A model generated the notes under the pieces. The model was not told the DNA's origin and made no database searches. It worked only from the letters and a program-made list of their open reading frames with translations. A stretch of 64,000 bases of DNA from Legionella sp. PC997 (GTDB lineage: Bacteria; Pseudomonadota; Gammaproteobacteria; Legionellales; Legionellaceae). Position 1 is the first letter of the stretch, and the number at the start of each line of letters is the position of its first letter. The stretch spans positions 2,630,001-2,694,000 of the forward strand of contig NZ_CP059576.1 of NCBI RefSeq assembly GCF_014109825.1. The letters are read 5' to 3'. This document shows, in pieces, positions 47,329-56,023 of this stretch. The translations under genes were made by a program, and so were the position numbers.

Positions 47329-47691
47329 CTATTTAGATGCTAATTGATTTGGACACCCCTCTTGATGGAATGCTACCAGTGCATTATAGATACCAGGATA
47401 ATCTTCGAATGCATTTCTATTGACTTTAATATCATCAAAAACAGAATCTGTTCGGCCACAAGTTCCGTATTCTGTAATATTCGTGTGATCGCCATTTGAT
47501 TTTTTGTAAGCCATGAACGTTTCGCCGCAATGAAGGTGAGGTCGCTTGTTTGCATTATTTCCTACAAATTCGGCATTACCACAATAAGTTTTCTTAAAAT
47601 TAACCTTTAAGAAAGAAGTATTCGCAAATGAATTTGCGGATACTGAAATGATAAGGCAAGCTACTGCTGTAATTGAGAATTTATTCATCAT
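47329..47691 (-). CDS. Hypothetical periplasmic protein
   Basis: A 120-residue protein with signal peptide (FSITAVACLIISVSANSFA, cleavage near residue 23). The mature part has four cysteines (CGNAEF, HCGETF, TCGRT, GCPNQ), consistent with two disulphides, and a small compact fold. No family recognised. Convergent with arsC, and separated from the PHA synthase gene by about 95 bases. Confidence 0.6.
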   Translation of the reverse strand: MMNKFSITAVACLIISVSANSFANTSFLKVNFKKTYCGNAEFVGNNANKRPHLHCGETFMAYKKSNGDHTNITEYGTCGRTDSVFDDIKVNRNAFEDYPGIYNALVAFHQEGCPNQLASK

Positions 47692-47785
47692 AACGCTCCA
47701 AAAAAAATTAGGGCGTTCAATTTAACACATCTCAATACAGCAACCAAGATACAAAAACTCAAAATGCTAATATATTGACTTTATG

Positions 47786-49576
47786 TCATTTTTGCATCAC
47801 ATATGATCCAGGTGCAGGAGGTAGCTCAGGATCAAGATGAGGGGGGGAAACACGTCGTTGTGAACTGTTATCCCTTAACCAGTCATGCCAAGAAATCCAC
47901 CAGGATCCTTCTCTTTTTTTGGCTTTGGTCACCCATTTTTTTGGTCCTAGATAAGGCATGCTTTTCTTGCTTTCATGAATATAATAGAAGCGTCCTGGAT
48001 GATTGGGTTCACTAACAATTCCTGCATTATGCCCCCCATTTGTTAATACAAATGTAATATCCGAGTGCATCATCAAATGTATCTTATACACAGATTCCCA
48101 AGGAGCAATGTGGTCATTATCGGTACTTACTGCAAAAATAGGTACACGAACATTTTTAGGAGCTACTACTTCATCCTCAACACGAAAATGACCTTCAGCA
48201 AAATCATTTTTCAGGAATAGTTTCTCGAGATATTCGGTATGCATTTTATAAGGCATACGCGTTGCATCAGCATTCCATGCCAGCAAATCGATCATGCCGC
48301 GTTTTTTTCCGGTCATATAATCATCAATCATTTTTGACCAGATCAAATCATAGGTCCGTAACATTTGAAAAGAACCAGCCATATGTTTGGGATCAAGATA
48401 ACCTTTTTCCCACATCATGTTTTTAAGAAATGCAATTTCACTTTCAGTGATAAAGAGCATCAATTCGCCTGCTTTTGTAAAATCTCCTTGTGCTGCAAGA
48501 AGTGACAGGCTTTTAAGTCGATTATCTTTATCCCGTGCCATTGCGGCGGCAGTAATCATTGCTAACGTTCCCCCAAGACAATAGCCCATCAAATGAATTT
48601 TAGTCTTAGGTATAATAGTGCTTACCGCATCGATTGCTGCCATCGAACCTAAACGATAATAATCATCCATACCTAAATCACGATCTTCTTCCCTCGGATT
48701 GCGCCATGAGACCATAAAGACTGTATGTCCTTGTGCAACAAGCCATTTAACTAAAGAATTTCCCGGTGATAAATCCAAAATATAATATTTCATGATCCAT
48801 GCAGGGAGTATCAGAATAGGTTCTTTAAAAACAGTTTCAGTTTGAGGTTCATATTGAATTAATTCGATCAAATGGGTAGTAAATACAATTTTTCCCGGAG
48901 TGATTGCGACATTCTTTCCTGGTTTGAACCTTCCTGCACCTGGAGGTGGCATACCCGCTAATCTCCTCAGCCCATGCTCAATTGCAAGTTCTGTACCTTG
49001 AATTAAATTGGCACCCCCGGTATTAATTGTTTCATAAAAAAGATCAGGGTTGGTCATGACAAAATTCGAAGGTGATAACGCATCAAGTAACTGACGGATA
49101 CAAAAAGAAACCGTGCGTTCTGCTCGGCTGGAAAGACCAGGAACTTTTCGCGTGGCATATTGCCACCATTCTTCAACCTGGATAAAAGCTTCAGCATAAA
49201 AACGCCATGGCATCAACTGCCAATTTTCTTTATGAAAACGAACATCCTTTCCTTGCCCTGGTTGTTTATCACACAGTAGATGAGCAAGAAATTCATCGAT
49301 ATGGGTAACTGGATAACAAGCTAATGCCAATAAGTGGCCTGGGGATTGAGCTAATTGCAAAAGCCAATCACAATGGGCAGTTCCTATTACTGCAGGACTC
49401 ATTCCCATTGTAATCTTCCCAAGATTTGCCTGATACCATTTATTAATGTAATAAAAAAATTCATCCAGTTCATTCATATACATTGAGTATTGAGAGCGAT
49501 TAACCATCTCAGGAACAACAAATTGTTTTTTTAAGTTTGATCGAGATGAAGCCTTCTTTTTCTCTGTTCCTTTCAT
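47786..49576 (-). CDS. phaC: Poly(3-hydroxyalkanoate) synthase, class I type
   Basis: A 596-residue protein from ATG 49576, chosen over an upstream ATG at 49621 because AAAGGAAAC lies before it. The catalytic triad is C in the lipase box GYCLGGTLAM (near residue 333), D in STDNDHIAPW, and H in GGHNAGIV. The N-terminal half has the PhaC_N features (SPGHLLAL, WWQYATRKV). It polymerises hydroxyacyl-CoA to intracellular polyester granules, a carbon store in Legionella. No phaA, phaB or granule protein lies beside it. It is divergent from the cytochrome gene. Confidence 0.93.
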   Translation of the reverse strand: MKGTEKKKASSRSNLKKQFVVPEMVNRSQYSMYMNELDEFFYYINKWYQANLGKITMGMSPAVIGTAHCDWLLQLAQSPGHLLALACYPVTHIDEFLAHLLCDKQPGQGKDVRFHKENWQLMPWRFYAEAFIQVEEWWQYATRKVPGLSSRAERTVSFCIRQLLDALSPSNFVMTNPDLFYETINTGGANLIQGTELAIEHGLRRLAGMPPPGAGRFKPGKNVAITPGKIVFTTHLIELIQYEPQTETVFKEPILILPAWIMKYYILDLSPGNSLVKWLVAQGHTVFMVSWRNPREEDRDLGMDDYYRLGSMAAIDAVSTIIPKTKIHLMGYCLGGTLAMITAAAMARDKDNRLKSLSLLAAQGDFTKAGELMLFITESEIAFLKNMMWEKGYLDPKHMAGSFQMLRTYDLIWSKMIDDYMTGKKRGMIDLLAWNADATRMPYKMHTEYLEKLFLKNDFAEGHFRVEDEVVAPKNVRVPIFAVSTDNDHIAPWESVYKIHLMMHSDITFVLTNGGHNAGIVSEPNHPGRFYYIHESKKSMPYLGPKKWVTKAKKREGSWWISWHDWLRDNSSQRRVSPPHLDPELPPAPGSYVMQK

Positions 49577-49695
49577 GGTCAAGTTTCCTTTTGATTCAAT
49601 CCAACTAACCCTTGTGGGCAAATTATGCGATGTGCTGCTGTAAATTATAGTATTTTTTTAAATATACTGCGTACGTTAAATAAAGAGAAGTCAGC

Positions 49696-49723
49696 TTGAG
49701 TTGCTCTAATATTGGAGTATGCT
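49696..49723 (+). promoter_or_regulatory. Putative sigma-70 promoter of the cytochrome gene
   Basis: TTGAGT (49696-49701) and TATGCT (49718-49723) with a 16-base spacer, about 35 bases before the ATG at 49758. Confidence 0.45.
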
Positions 49724-49757
49724 TAAAAGAGGAGATAAACCATAAATTGAGGGAAAA

Positions 49758-50126
49758 ATGAAAAATCTATTAACGATTTTATTTAGTGTCATTTGTACTT
49801 CAGTACTTGCTGATGATTTGGGGAAAAATACCTATCAAGTCACATGTAAAACGTGTCATGCACCCCAATTTGCAACTGGGATAAAAGCTCCTGCCGCTTT
49901 TGATAAAGAAGCTTGGGAGATACGCATTAAAAATGCTGAGCTTGAAGTCCAAAAAAATCCTACAGAATATAAAACGGCGATGGATTATTTATTGTATAGG
50001 ATGAAACTGGGTAAAGGGTTAATGCCGCATAGTGGATTGTGTAAGGAAGCGGATGTCCCCAAGAAAAACTGTTCGGACGAAGCATTCATTCAGGCAATTC
50101 AATACATGGCTCAGAGCAAAAAATAG
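49758..50126 (+). CDS. Class I cytochrome c (c5-like), monohaem
   Basis: A 122-residue periplasmic protein with a signal peptide (MKNLLTILFSVICTSVLA). The haem motif is CKTCH (near residue 31-35), the sixth ligand is a methionine in KGLMPHSGLC. Two extra cysteines (GLCKEAD and KKNCSDE) are typical of cytochrome c5, where they form a disulphide. It is an electron carrier in respiration. It follows a promoter in the divergent phaC region. Confidence 0.85.
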   Translation: MKNLLTILFSVICTSVLADDLGKNTYQVTCKTCHAPQFATGIKAPAAFDKEAWEIRIKNAELEVQKNPTEYKTAMDYLLYRMKLGKGLMPHSGLCKEADVPKKNCSDEAFIQAIQYMAQSKK

Positions 50127-50216
50127 CCTGGCTATGATGGAGTAGACTCCAAGTTAAAGGAATACCGATCCTATGCCCTAGCTAGGCTACAATGAAAGTT
50201 TAACTGAGAGCTTTTT

Positions 50217-50984
50217 TTAAGGTTTATCATGATACAAAACAATCAGCTCCTTACTTGAGGAACACCCTAAAACCTCCATTGTTTTAGCCAACGTACCTTC
50301 TACTGTTCGATAAGAAATATTCAAACTACGTGCAATTTCTTTTGAGCTTTTTCCTTGGGCAAGTAGTTTAAGACACATTGCTTGTTGTTCTGATAAGTGC
50401 ACGGGAAGATGAGAAATTTTATGAAACAATACGAGATCTTTTTCATTTAATTTGGCTGGTGTGGATTCACTTACTTGATTTCCATCAACATGCTCAAATG
50501 CACTTAGTACATGTTGTTCCAATGCATTATCATCTGTATTAATAGAAAGCTGTGCTACCTTTTCAAATAATTGATCGCGCTCGGCGTGCAGCATATCAAA
50601 AAAATGTTTAAGATCCGTAGCTAATAAAGGTGAAGGATTCCGTGCTATCCGCTCTATTTGAACTGCAGTACTTACTTGCAAAAATACGACAAACTCTGTA
50701 GACAATAAGTCACGAATTGCCTCATTACAAACAATACTCGCTTCAGTAGCAACTACAATATTCTCTTGAGTTTTCAGGACACTCAGAAGATCATATTGGC
50801 ATTGATAAAAATCTTTTTGACCCTCTGCCCCAAAAATTTTATTTAAGGGACGCCCAATATGATACTCTATTCCAAGATCAGCATCGATAAAATCCCAACC
50901 CAATTTTAAAGCCAATCGTTTTGCAAATAAACCTTTGCCGGCTCCGGGTAGGCCAACGATAAAAATACGTTTATATTGATTCAT
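50217..50984 (-). CDS. Shikimate-kinase-like domain fused to LuxR-type helix-turn-helix
   Basis: A 255-residue protein from ATG 50984, preceded by GGAGGAGAG. Residues 5-165 have the shikimate kinase fold: Walker A GLPGAGKGLFAKRL (10-23) where the usual GKST is GKGL, DFIDADLGIEYHIGRPLNKIFG as the shikimate-binding-like segment, and the lid region with RNPSP. Residues 190-250 are a GerE/LuxR helix-turn-helix (LSEQQAMCLKLLAQGKSSKEIARSLNISYRTVEGTLAKTMEVLG). Helix-turn-helix plus shikimate-kinase-like is known in the XRE family (benzoyl-CoA regulators); this LuxR arrangement with the sensor first is different. Loss of the T/S after the Walker lysine suggests ligand binding rather than catalysis. 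Targets unknown. Confidence 0.85.
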   Translation of the reverse strand: MNQYKRIFIVGLPGAGKGLFAKRLALKLGWDFIDADLGIEYHIGRPLNKIFGAEGQKDFYQCQYDLLSVLKTQENIVVATEASIVCNEAIRDLLSTEFVVFLQVSTAVQIERIARNPSPLLATDLKHFFDMLHAERDQLFEKVAQLSINTDDNALEQHVLSAFEHVDGNQVSESTPAKLNEKDLVLFHKISHLPVHLSEQQAMCLKLLAQGKSSKEIARSLNISYRTVEGTLAKTMEVLGCSSSKELIVLYHDKP

Positions 50985-51116
50985 GGTTCTCTCTCCTCCA
51001 GGCTTTTTTAAAAGCACTAATTTTTGAATCTACTTATATTATAAAAAATACACTAAAATAGAATCAATAAGTAGAAATACTCATCAAATAATACAATGTT
51101 TAAACCGAAAGAGTTT

Positions 51117-51755
51117 TTAGCAGCTTTTCTCTATTAATAATTTTTTTGCTGTGACTAAATCAAAATATGCTTTTTTCTTATCGGCTGGGTTACGTAAAAG
51201 ATAGGCTGGATGGTAACTTACTATAAAAGGGATATTATGATAGTAGTGCAATGTATTACGCAATTGTTTTAGGGGAAGTGATTTGTTGAGCAAAACTTGT
51301 CCTGCGAAACGCCCCAGAGCCAAGATTAAATGAGGCTGTACAATCTCAATTTGACGAGCCAGATAAGAACTGCACTGAGCAATTTCATCCGCTTGAGGAT
51401 CCCTATTGTTTGGTGGCCTACATTTCAAAACATTGGCAATGTAAACTTCTTCTTCAATCATCTCAATGCTGTGTAGCATTTGATTTAATAAACCTCCTGC
51501 TTTACCCACAAAGGGTTGACCTTGTTGATCCTCATAAAACCCTGGCGCTTCGCCAATTATCATTAATTTGGCCTTAGAACTGCCACGAAAAAAAACCGTT
51601 TGCGTACGAGTTTTATGTAAAGTACACCGAGTACATGCAGCGACCTCTCGAGCTAATGTGGATAAATCCTGTTCACAAGAACGATTAGGCTTACGTAACA
51701 CCCAGAGATCAATCCCCATAGTCTGTAGGTAATAACGATTTAAAGTGTCTGACAT
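51117..51755 (-). CDS. Uracil-DNA glycosylase family 4 (iron-sulfur)
   Basis: A 212-residue enzyme. The family 4 [4Fe-4S] cysteines are in AACTRCTLH and LKCRPPNNRDPQADEIAQC; the active site motif is GEAPGFYEDQQGQPFVGKAG, and the C-terminal SYHPAYLLRN contains the catalytic histidine. It removes uracil from DNA in base excision repair. The N-terminus extends about 30 residues past the usual start. Single gene. Confidence 0.92.
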   Translation of the reverse strand: MSDTLNRYYLQTMGIDLWVLRKPNRSCEQDLSTLAREVAACTRCTLHKTRTQTVFFRGSSKAKLMIIGEAPGFYEDQQGQPFVGKAGGLLNQMLHSIEMIEEEVYIANVLKCRPPNNRDPQADEIAQCSSYLARQIEIVQPHLILALGRFAGQVLLNKSLPLKQLRNTLHYYHNIPFIVSYHPAYLLRNPADKKKAYFDLVTAKKLLIEKSC

Positions 51756-51878
51756 AAAGGACTCATTTCAAAGCTGTAATGCTAGAGAACAATTGGAGTG
51801 TTATTTTCGTTTTTAATTTTTGATAAATCAATGCTTACTTTTTATTAAAAATAAAATAGGGAAAGTATGGCCGAAAAA

Positions 51879-51904
51879 ATTCCTACCCACGAAGGCGGGA
51901 ATCT
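51879..51904. repeat. REP-like dispersed repeat copy
   Basis: ATTCCTACCCACGAAGGCGG followed by GAATC shares the AGGCGGGAATC core with the copies at 29904 and 36528. It lies in the 194-base gap between two minus-strand genes. Confidence 0.5.
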
Positions 51905-51949
51905 ATTTCTAGACTAGCGGCGTGAGATGCAAATTCTTAAGGTGAAAAG

Positions 51950-53338
51950 TTAAATATCCAAAAATTTAATCGCCTCTGCGAGTATTACTTGACGAGATCG
52001 TTCAAATTGTACTTCACTCCAGATAGTTTCTATATGTAATGATCCATTATCAAGACATTCTTCATAAGCAGCTAATGCAATCAAAATATGAGAAAATTTG
52101 ATTTTTCTAAACTTACTGAACGCTTCAAGTAAAGTCATATATTCAATTGAAGATCCTGATATATCATCACCAAATTCCCCTTCAACTCCATCAAATTTTT
52201 TAGCAAACCAATCTTCTAATGGCTCCCCTCTCATAATGAAGCTGTGAGATAGTTGTGATCCCCCAAGGACCCGGGTATCCAGATATTGTTGAATATCAAC
52301 ACAAATTGTATTTCGCTTTATATACTCAAAAGCTTCGGCAAATAAAGGAGTTAATTTAAAAGTTTGTACCTGCACTAGAGCACGTAATTCAATTAATGAC
52401 TTAAGACTATGGAGATTTTCCACACGTAATTCAGTGTGTTTCTCTAAAGAAACTTCCTTCTTCTGTATTTCTATTTGACGGTCGAGTTCAGTAACTATAT
52501 TCTTCAAACAAACCGCATTACTTTGTTGCATTAAAATTAATTTATGCAAGCAACCACGAACCTCTGAGGACAATATTTGAGTCTGCTTGCTCGAACACGC
52601 ATTTGTGAGAGCGTTCTTAAAATCCCCTTGATCTATCTGATCGTATAACTTAGCCGCCTTTATATACAGATTTGCATGTTCCTCTTCTAAATGCTCCTCT
52701 AACATTTTGTGCTTTAAATCATCAATTTTGGCAACCTGGGTAATTTCAATCATCCCACCACCAGGGAGAATATAAAATCCGTAATGTTGGGCAAAACGAA
52801 TACGTCCATGTCCATCAATATTGATTCTATCTACTGCTTCATTCTGAAGTTTACCTCCCATCTGAATTTGTATAGGATAGAGTTGATTCGAAGGAGGATG
52901 ATATATATCAAGCTGTTCCAGATCAAAAAGAGAGGTTTTGTTGGTTTTATTCAAATGGGCTTTTTGAGCCCTGCGAAATTGCTCCCAAATCTCAGGCGTA
53001 TATTCACAAAGTGGCTGCTTCAATCTCATTTGACCTGGAGTGGTACCAAACTCAAACCAAGCGCTTAATTCAGCATCCATTTCCATACCATAGAAATCTA
53101 ATAAAACATCAAAATATTGCTGATTTTCTATACGTTGTATCACGTCCGCATAGTTAATGAATGTTGCAGCATATGCTAAAGTTTTATAATGAAGCTTTGC
53201 TTGCTGCTTATGAGAAACTTGTCCGGGAAGCTTTTTGATCTCTGCAATTTTATCCTGCATTAGGGCATATCGACCTTTAGAAGTTGCTTCTCTATATTGA
53301 ATCAACATTGGACCGACATCAGTAAATAACTGCACCAT
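51950..53338 (-). CDS. Hypothetical 462-residue protein, effector candidate
   Basis: A soluble, mostly helical protein with no signal peptide. No domain recognised. Residues about 250-330 are charged and could be a coiled coil (LHKLILMQQSNAVCLKNIVTELDRQIEIQKKE). A short beta segment (GHGRIRFAQHYGFYILPGGGMIEITQVAKID, residues 179-209) is more conserved-looking. Its promoter region contains TTGACT with a weak minus-10, but no PmrA-type box. A GGAG ribosome site is present before the ATG. Absence from known families and size suggest a Legionella-specific, possibly translocated protein. Confidence 0.6.
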   Translation of the reverse strand: MVQLFTDVGPMLIQYREATSKGRYALMQDKIAEIKKLPGQVSHKQQAKLHYKTLAYAATFINYADVIQRIENQQYFDVLLDFYGMEMDAELSAWFEFGTTPGQMRLKQPLCEYTPEIWEQFRRAQKAHLNKTNKTSLFDLEQLDIYHPPSNQLYPIQIQMGGKLQNEAVDRINIDGHGRIRFAQHYGFYILPGGGMIEITQVAKIDDLKHKMLEEHLEEEHANLYIKAAKLYDQIDQGDFKNALTNACSSKQTQILSSEVRGCLHKLILMQQSNAVCLKNIVTELDRQIEIQKKEVSLEKHTELRVENLHSLKSLIELRALVQVQTFKLTPLFAEAFEYIKRNTICVDIQQYLDTRVLGGSQLSHSFIMRGEPLEDWFAKKFDGVEGEFGDDISGSSIEYMTLLEAFSKFRKIKFSHILIALAAYEECLDNGSLHIETIWSEVQFERSRQVILAEAIKFLDI

Positions 53339-53514
53339 GATTTCTCCTTATTGGCTTACCATTCACTCGCAGTATCCTACAAGCTCTATTATTCACCCTG
53401 TAATCTAGGTATTGCTTGAGTCAATCAATTATTTAAGTTTTTGTTTCATTATAGTTAATGAATTTGAAATATTTTGCTAATATAGCTTTTGCTGTCATTT
53501 AGGAAGAAAACACT

Positions 53515-54372
53515 ATGACATTAACAAAGAATCCAAATCCTTATTCTGCAGAAACAGCATTTCATGATGGCAGGTTACGCCAAGCTCAATTGAAAATGCT
53601 TACGATGCTTGGAGTGGTGGATTCTATTTGCCTTAAACATGGGTTGGACTACTGGCTTGATGCAGGAACTCTTTTAGGAGCAGTTCGCCATCAAGGTTTT
53701 ATCCCTTGGGATGATGATGTAGATATTGCCATGCCGCGTGCCAGTTACGAACAATTTCTACGTATAGCACCAACCGAAATTCCAGACTGGATGTGGCTGC
53801 AAACAATTCATAGCGATCCTGGTTATTTTAATATGGCTACTCCTTTAAAAATCCGAGACCGCACCAGCCGCTTTATCGAAAAACATGAAAAAGGCAATGA
53901 ACCCTATATACAGGGTATATTTATTGACGTGTTTGTCTACGACACCATGCCTGTAGATCCCAAACAACGCAAACGATACAAATTCTATGCTAAAAAGCTA
54001 TCTCGTTTGTTAAGTTCTAAATACAGTAAAGTAAAAATAGGACACTATCCTGGATTTTATAAAGCTATAGCCTCAATCTTACCTAAAAACTTACTTGAGT
54101 TTTGTTTGCAAAAAATTATTCAACAAGCAAATACCAGTCCAAGCCCTTATATAGGACGCGGTTATAATTGTGTTGGAAGAAATTTAATTAAGAAAGATGA
54201 AATATATCCTTTACAACGCGTTCTCTTTGAAACAATAGAACTTAATATTCCCCAAAACGCTGAAACATTTCTCATCCAGCAATATGGTGATTATTTGCAA
54301 TTACCCCCTGAGGAACAAAGAGTCATGAGGCATTGCAAAGAGCTTATTCCTCACCTGGAAGAAACCGCCTAA
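53515..54372 (+). CDS. LicD family protein (phosphocholine transferase-like)
   Basis: A 285-residue protein with the LicD nucleotidyltransferase signature HGLDYWLDAGTLLGAVRHQGFIPWDDDVDIAMPR, in which the WDDDVD aspartates bind metal. LicD enzymes attach phosphocholine to surface glycans; related Fukutin-like enzymes transfer ribitol phosphate. A soluble enzyme with no signal peptide. It would alter the lipopolysaccharide or another surface glycan, or act as an effector; nothing in the sequence separates these. It ends 200 bases before the ABC-F gene, in which a separate promoter is visible. Confidence 0.85.
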   Translation: MTLTKNPNPYSAETAFHDGRLRQAQLKMLTMLGVVDSICLKHGLDYWLDAGTLLGAVRHQGFIPWDDDVDIAMPRASYEQFLRIAPTEIPDWMWLQTIHSDPGYFNMATPLKIRDRTSRFIEKHEKGNEPYIQGIFIDVFVYDTMPVDPKQRKRYKFYAKKLSRLLSSKYSKVKIGHYPGFYKAIASILPKNLLEFCLQKIIQQANTSPSPYIGRGYNCVGRNLIKKDEIYPLQRVLFETIELNIPQNAETFLIQQYGDYLQLPPEEQRVMRHCKELIPHLEETA

Positions 54373-54403
54373 AGCGCCCCACTCTCGAGTGATTCTGAAT
54401 CCA

Positions 54404-54433
54404 TTGACAGATAATCATGCAATCGGTTACAAT
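54404..54433 (+). promoter_or_regulatory. Strong sigma-70 promoter of the ABC-F gene
   Basis: Consensus TTGACA (54404-54409) and TACAAT (54428-54433) with an 18-base spacer. Transcription would begin near 54440, giving a 130-base leader before the ABC-F start. Confidence 0.65.
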
Positions 54434-54481
54434 TGTACGCAATATCGAACAAGCACATCATATAAGAGGCTTAAACACATC

Positions 54482-54567
54482 ATGGACATTATCTCTTAAG
54501 TACGCCCCAAGCGCCGGGCAATGACGAAAGCAGTCGCACTAACTGCCCATTCAACTACTTAAGTGAG
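54482..54567 (+). promoter_or_regulatory. Attenuator-like leader: short ORFs and mutually exclusive hairpins
   Basis: The leader holds a five-codon ORF, MDIIS (54482-54499), and a second of 13 codons, MTKAVALTAHSTT (54521-54562). CTTAAGTA (54495-54502), which overlaps the first stop codon, pairs perfectly with TACTTAAG (54556-54563), which contains the start of the only ribosome-site-like sequence, AAGTGAG. Inside, GGGCA (54516-54520) pairs with TGCCC (54544-54548), and GCCC (54504-54507) can compete for the same GGGC. A ribosome stalled on the first ORF would free the AAGTGAG site. This resembles erm/msr-type translational attenuation; it is inferred from base pairing only. Confidence 0.5.
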
Positions 54568-54571
54568 TTAC

Positions 54572-56002
54572 ATGATGCATCAGCCAATTCAAATTAAACA
54601 TCTTTGTCTTTCTTTTCCACACAAAACATGTTTTGAGGACTTTAGTGGGCAAATTTCCTTTGGCAACCGGATTGCGATTATTGGACGCAATGGTTGCGGA
54701 AAATCAACCTTATTAAAGCTGCTTGCGAAATTACTTGAACCCACAGAGGGGGAAATACGTTTTCCTAAAGAATTTAACATAGGATATGTTCCACAAGTTA
54801 TTGAAGAATTTGTTTCATTAAGCGGAGGTCAACGTTTTCATAAATTATTAACCCAAGCACTGGCATCGGATCCGGATCTGTTATTGCTCGATGAACCCAG
54901 CAACCATCTCGATCGCAACAATCGCCGTTCATTGATGAGAATGCTCGCTGATTATAGAAAAACCTTGATTATAGTGACTCATGATATTGAATTGCTGCAA
55001 ACCACTGTAGATACAATTTGGCATATCGATCATGCCGTCTTGCATGTTTTTACAGGTTGTTACGACGACTACTTGCGAGAAGTTAATATTCAGCGTAATG
55101 CAATTGAGGAGGTAATTGGAGATTTGAGTCGCCAGAAAAAACAAGTACATATGGATTTGATGAGAGAGGAGGCACGAGCCAAGAGCAGTAGAGTTCAAGG
55201 TGAAAAACACATTAAGCAGAGAAAGTGGCCTACCATCGTTTCTCAGAGTAAAGCACGAAATGCACAAGAGACTTCAGGCCGCAAAAAAAGCGCGATCAAT
55301 TACAAAAAACACGAGTTGACTCAGCGTTTATCTGAGCTTTATGTGCCTGAGATTATTTCCCCTAAGTTTTCTATTCATGGAATGAAAACGAATGAGACTC
55401 TAGTCACGGTTCGTGATGGAACTGTCGGTTATGAGGAAAACAATCCAATTCTAAGTGAATTGAGTTTCACAATAAAAGCACGAGAACGAATAGCAATTCA
55501 TGGGGATAATGGCTCAGGTAAATCCAGTATACTTAAAGCCATTTTGGATAATCAGTCTGTAATAAAAAAAGGAACTTGGATCGTACCCCATCACCATGAA
55601 ATAGGAATCCTAGATCAGCACTACAACACATTAGCTCCAAATAAAACAGTTTTTGAGGTTATAAGTTGTTTATCGAAGGATAAATCCTATTCCGAAATTA
55701 GGAAGCATCTGAACGATTTTTTATTTCGTAAAAATGAAGAAGTTGAAGCATTGGTTTCTACTTTATCGGGTGGAGAAAAAGCGCGACTCTCCTTAGCACA
55801 AATTGCTGCAATGACGCCCAAATTACTTATTTTGGATGAAATGACCAATAACCTGGACAGAGAAACACGGGCCCATGTAATCCAGGTACTCAAAGCGTAT
55901 CCGAGCGCAATGATTGTTATTTCCCACGATTCTGATTTTTTAAACGCGATTCAAGTAACAAGCGGGTATGAAATTAAGAATGGTTTATTACATTCCTTAT
56001 AG
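54572..56002 (+). CDS. ABC-F ribosome-protection-type protein with compact first nucleotide-binding domain
   Basis: A 476-residue cytoplasmic protein from ATG 54572 (GTG 54563 in frame upstream). Two ABC domains: NBD1 has GRNGCGKST (38-46), Q75, LSGGQ (83-87), and LLLLDEPSNHLD; NBD2 has GDNGSGKSS, a full helical subdomain, LSGGEK, and LLILDEMTNNLD. In NBD1 only seven residues separate the Q-loop glutamine and LSGGQ, so the helical subdomain is missing, as I recall for Vga/Msr-type antibiotic-resistance ABC-F proteins. The linker (KSSRVQGEKHIKQRKW ... KARNAQETSGRKKS) is basic, as expected of a ribosome-binding interdomain. It has no membrane segment. Regulation by the leader is plausible. Confidence 0.85.
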   Translation: MMHQPIQIKHLCLSFPHKTCFEDFSGQISFGNRIAIIGRNGCGKSTLLKLLAKLLEPTEGEIRFPKEFNIGYVPQVIEEFVSLSGGQRFHKLLTQALASDPDLLLLDEPSNHLDRNNRRSLMRMLADYRKTLIIVTHDIELLQTTVDTIWHIDHAVLHVFTGCYDDYLREVNIQRNAIEEVIGDLSRQKKQVHMDLMREEARAKSSRVQGEKHIKQRKWPTIVSQSKARNAQETSGRKKSAINYKKHELTQRLSELYVPEIISPKFSIHGMKTNETLVTVRDGTVGYEENNPILSELSFTIKARERIAIHGDNGSGKSSILKAILDNQSVIKKGTWIVPHHHEIGILDQHYNTLAPNKTVFEVISCLSKDKSYSEIRKHLNDFLFRKNEEVEALVSTLSGGEKARLSLAQIAAMTPKLLILDEMTNNLDRETRAHVIQVLKAYPSAMIVISHDSDFLNAIQVTSGYEIKNGLLHSL

Positions 56003-56023
56003 TACCTAAAACAGAGTAACCAT

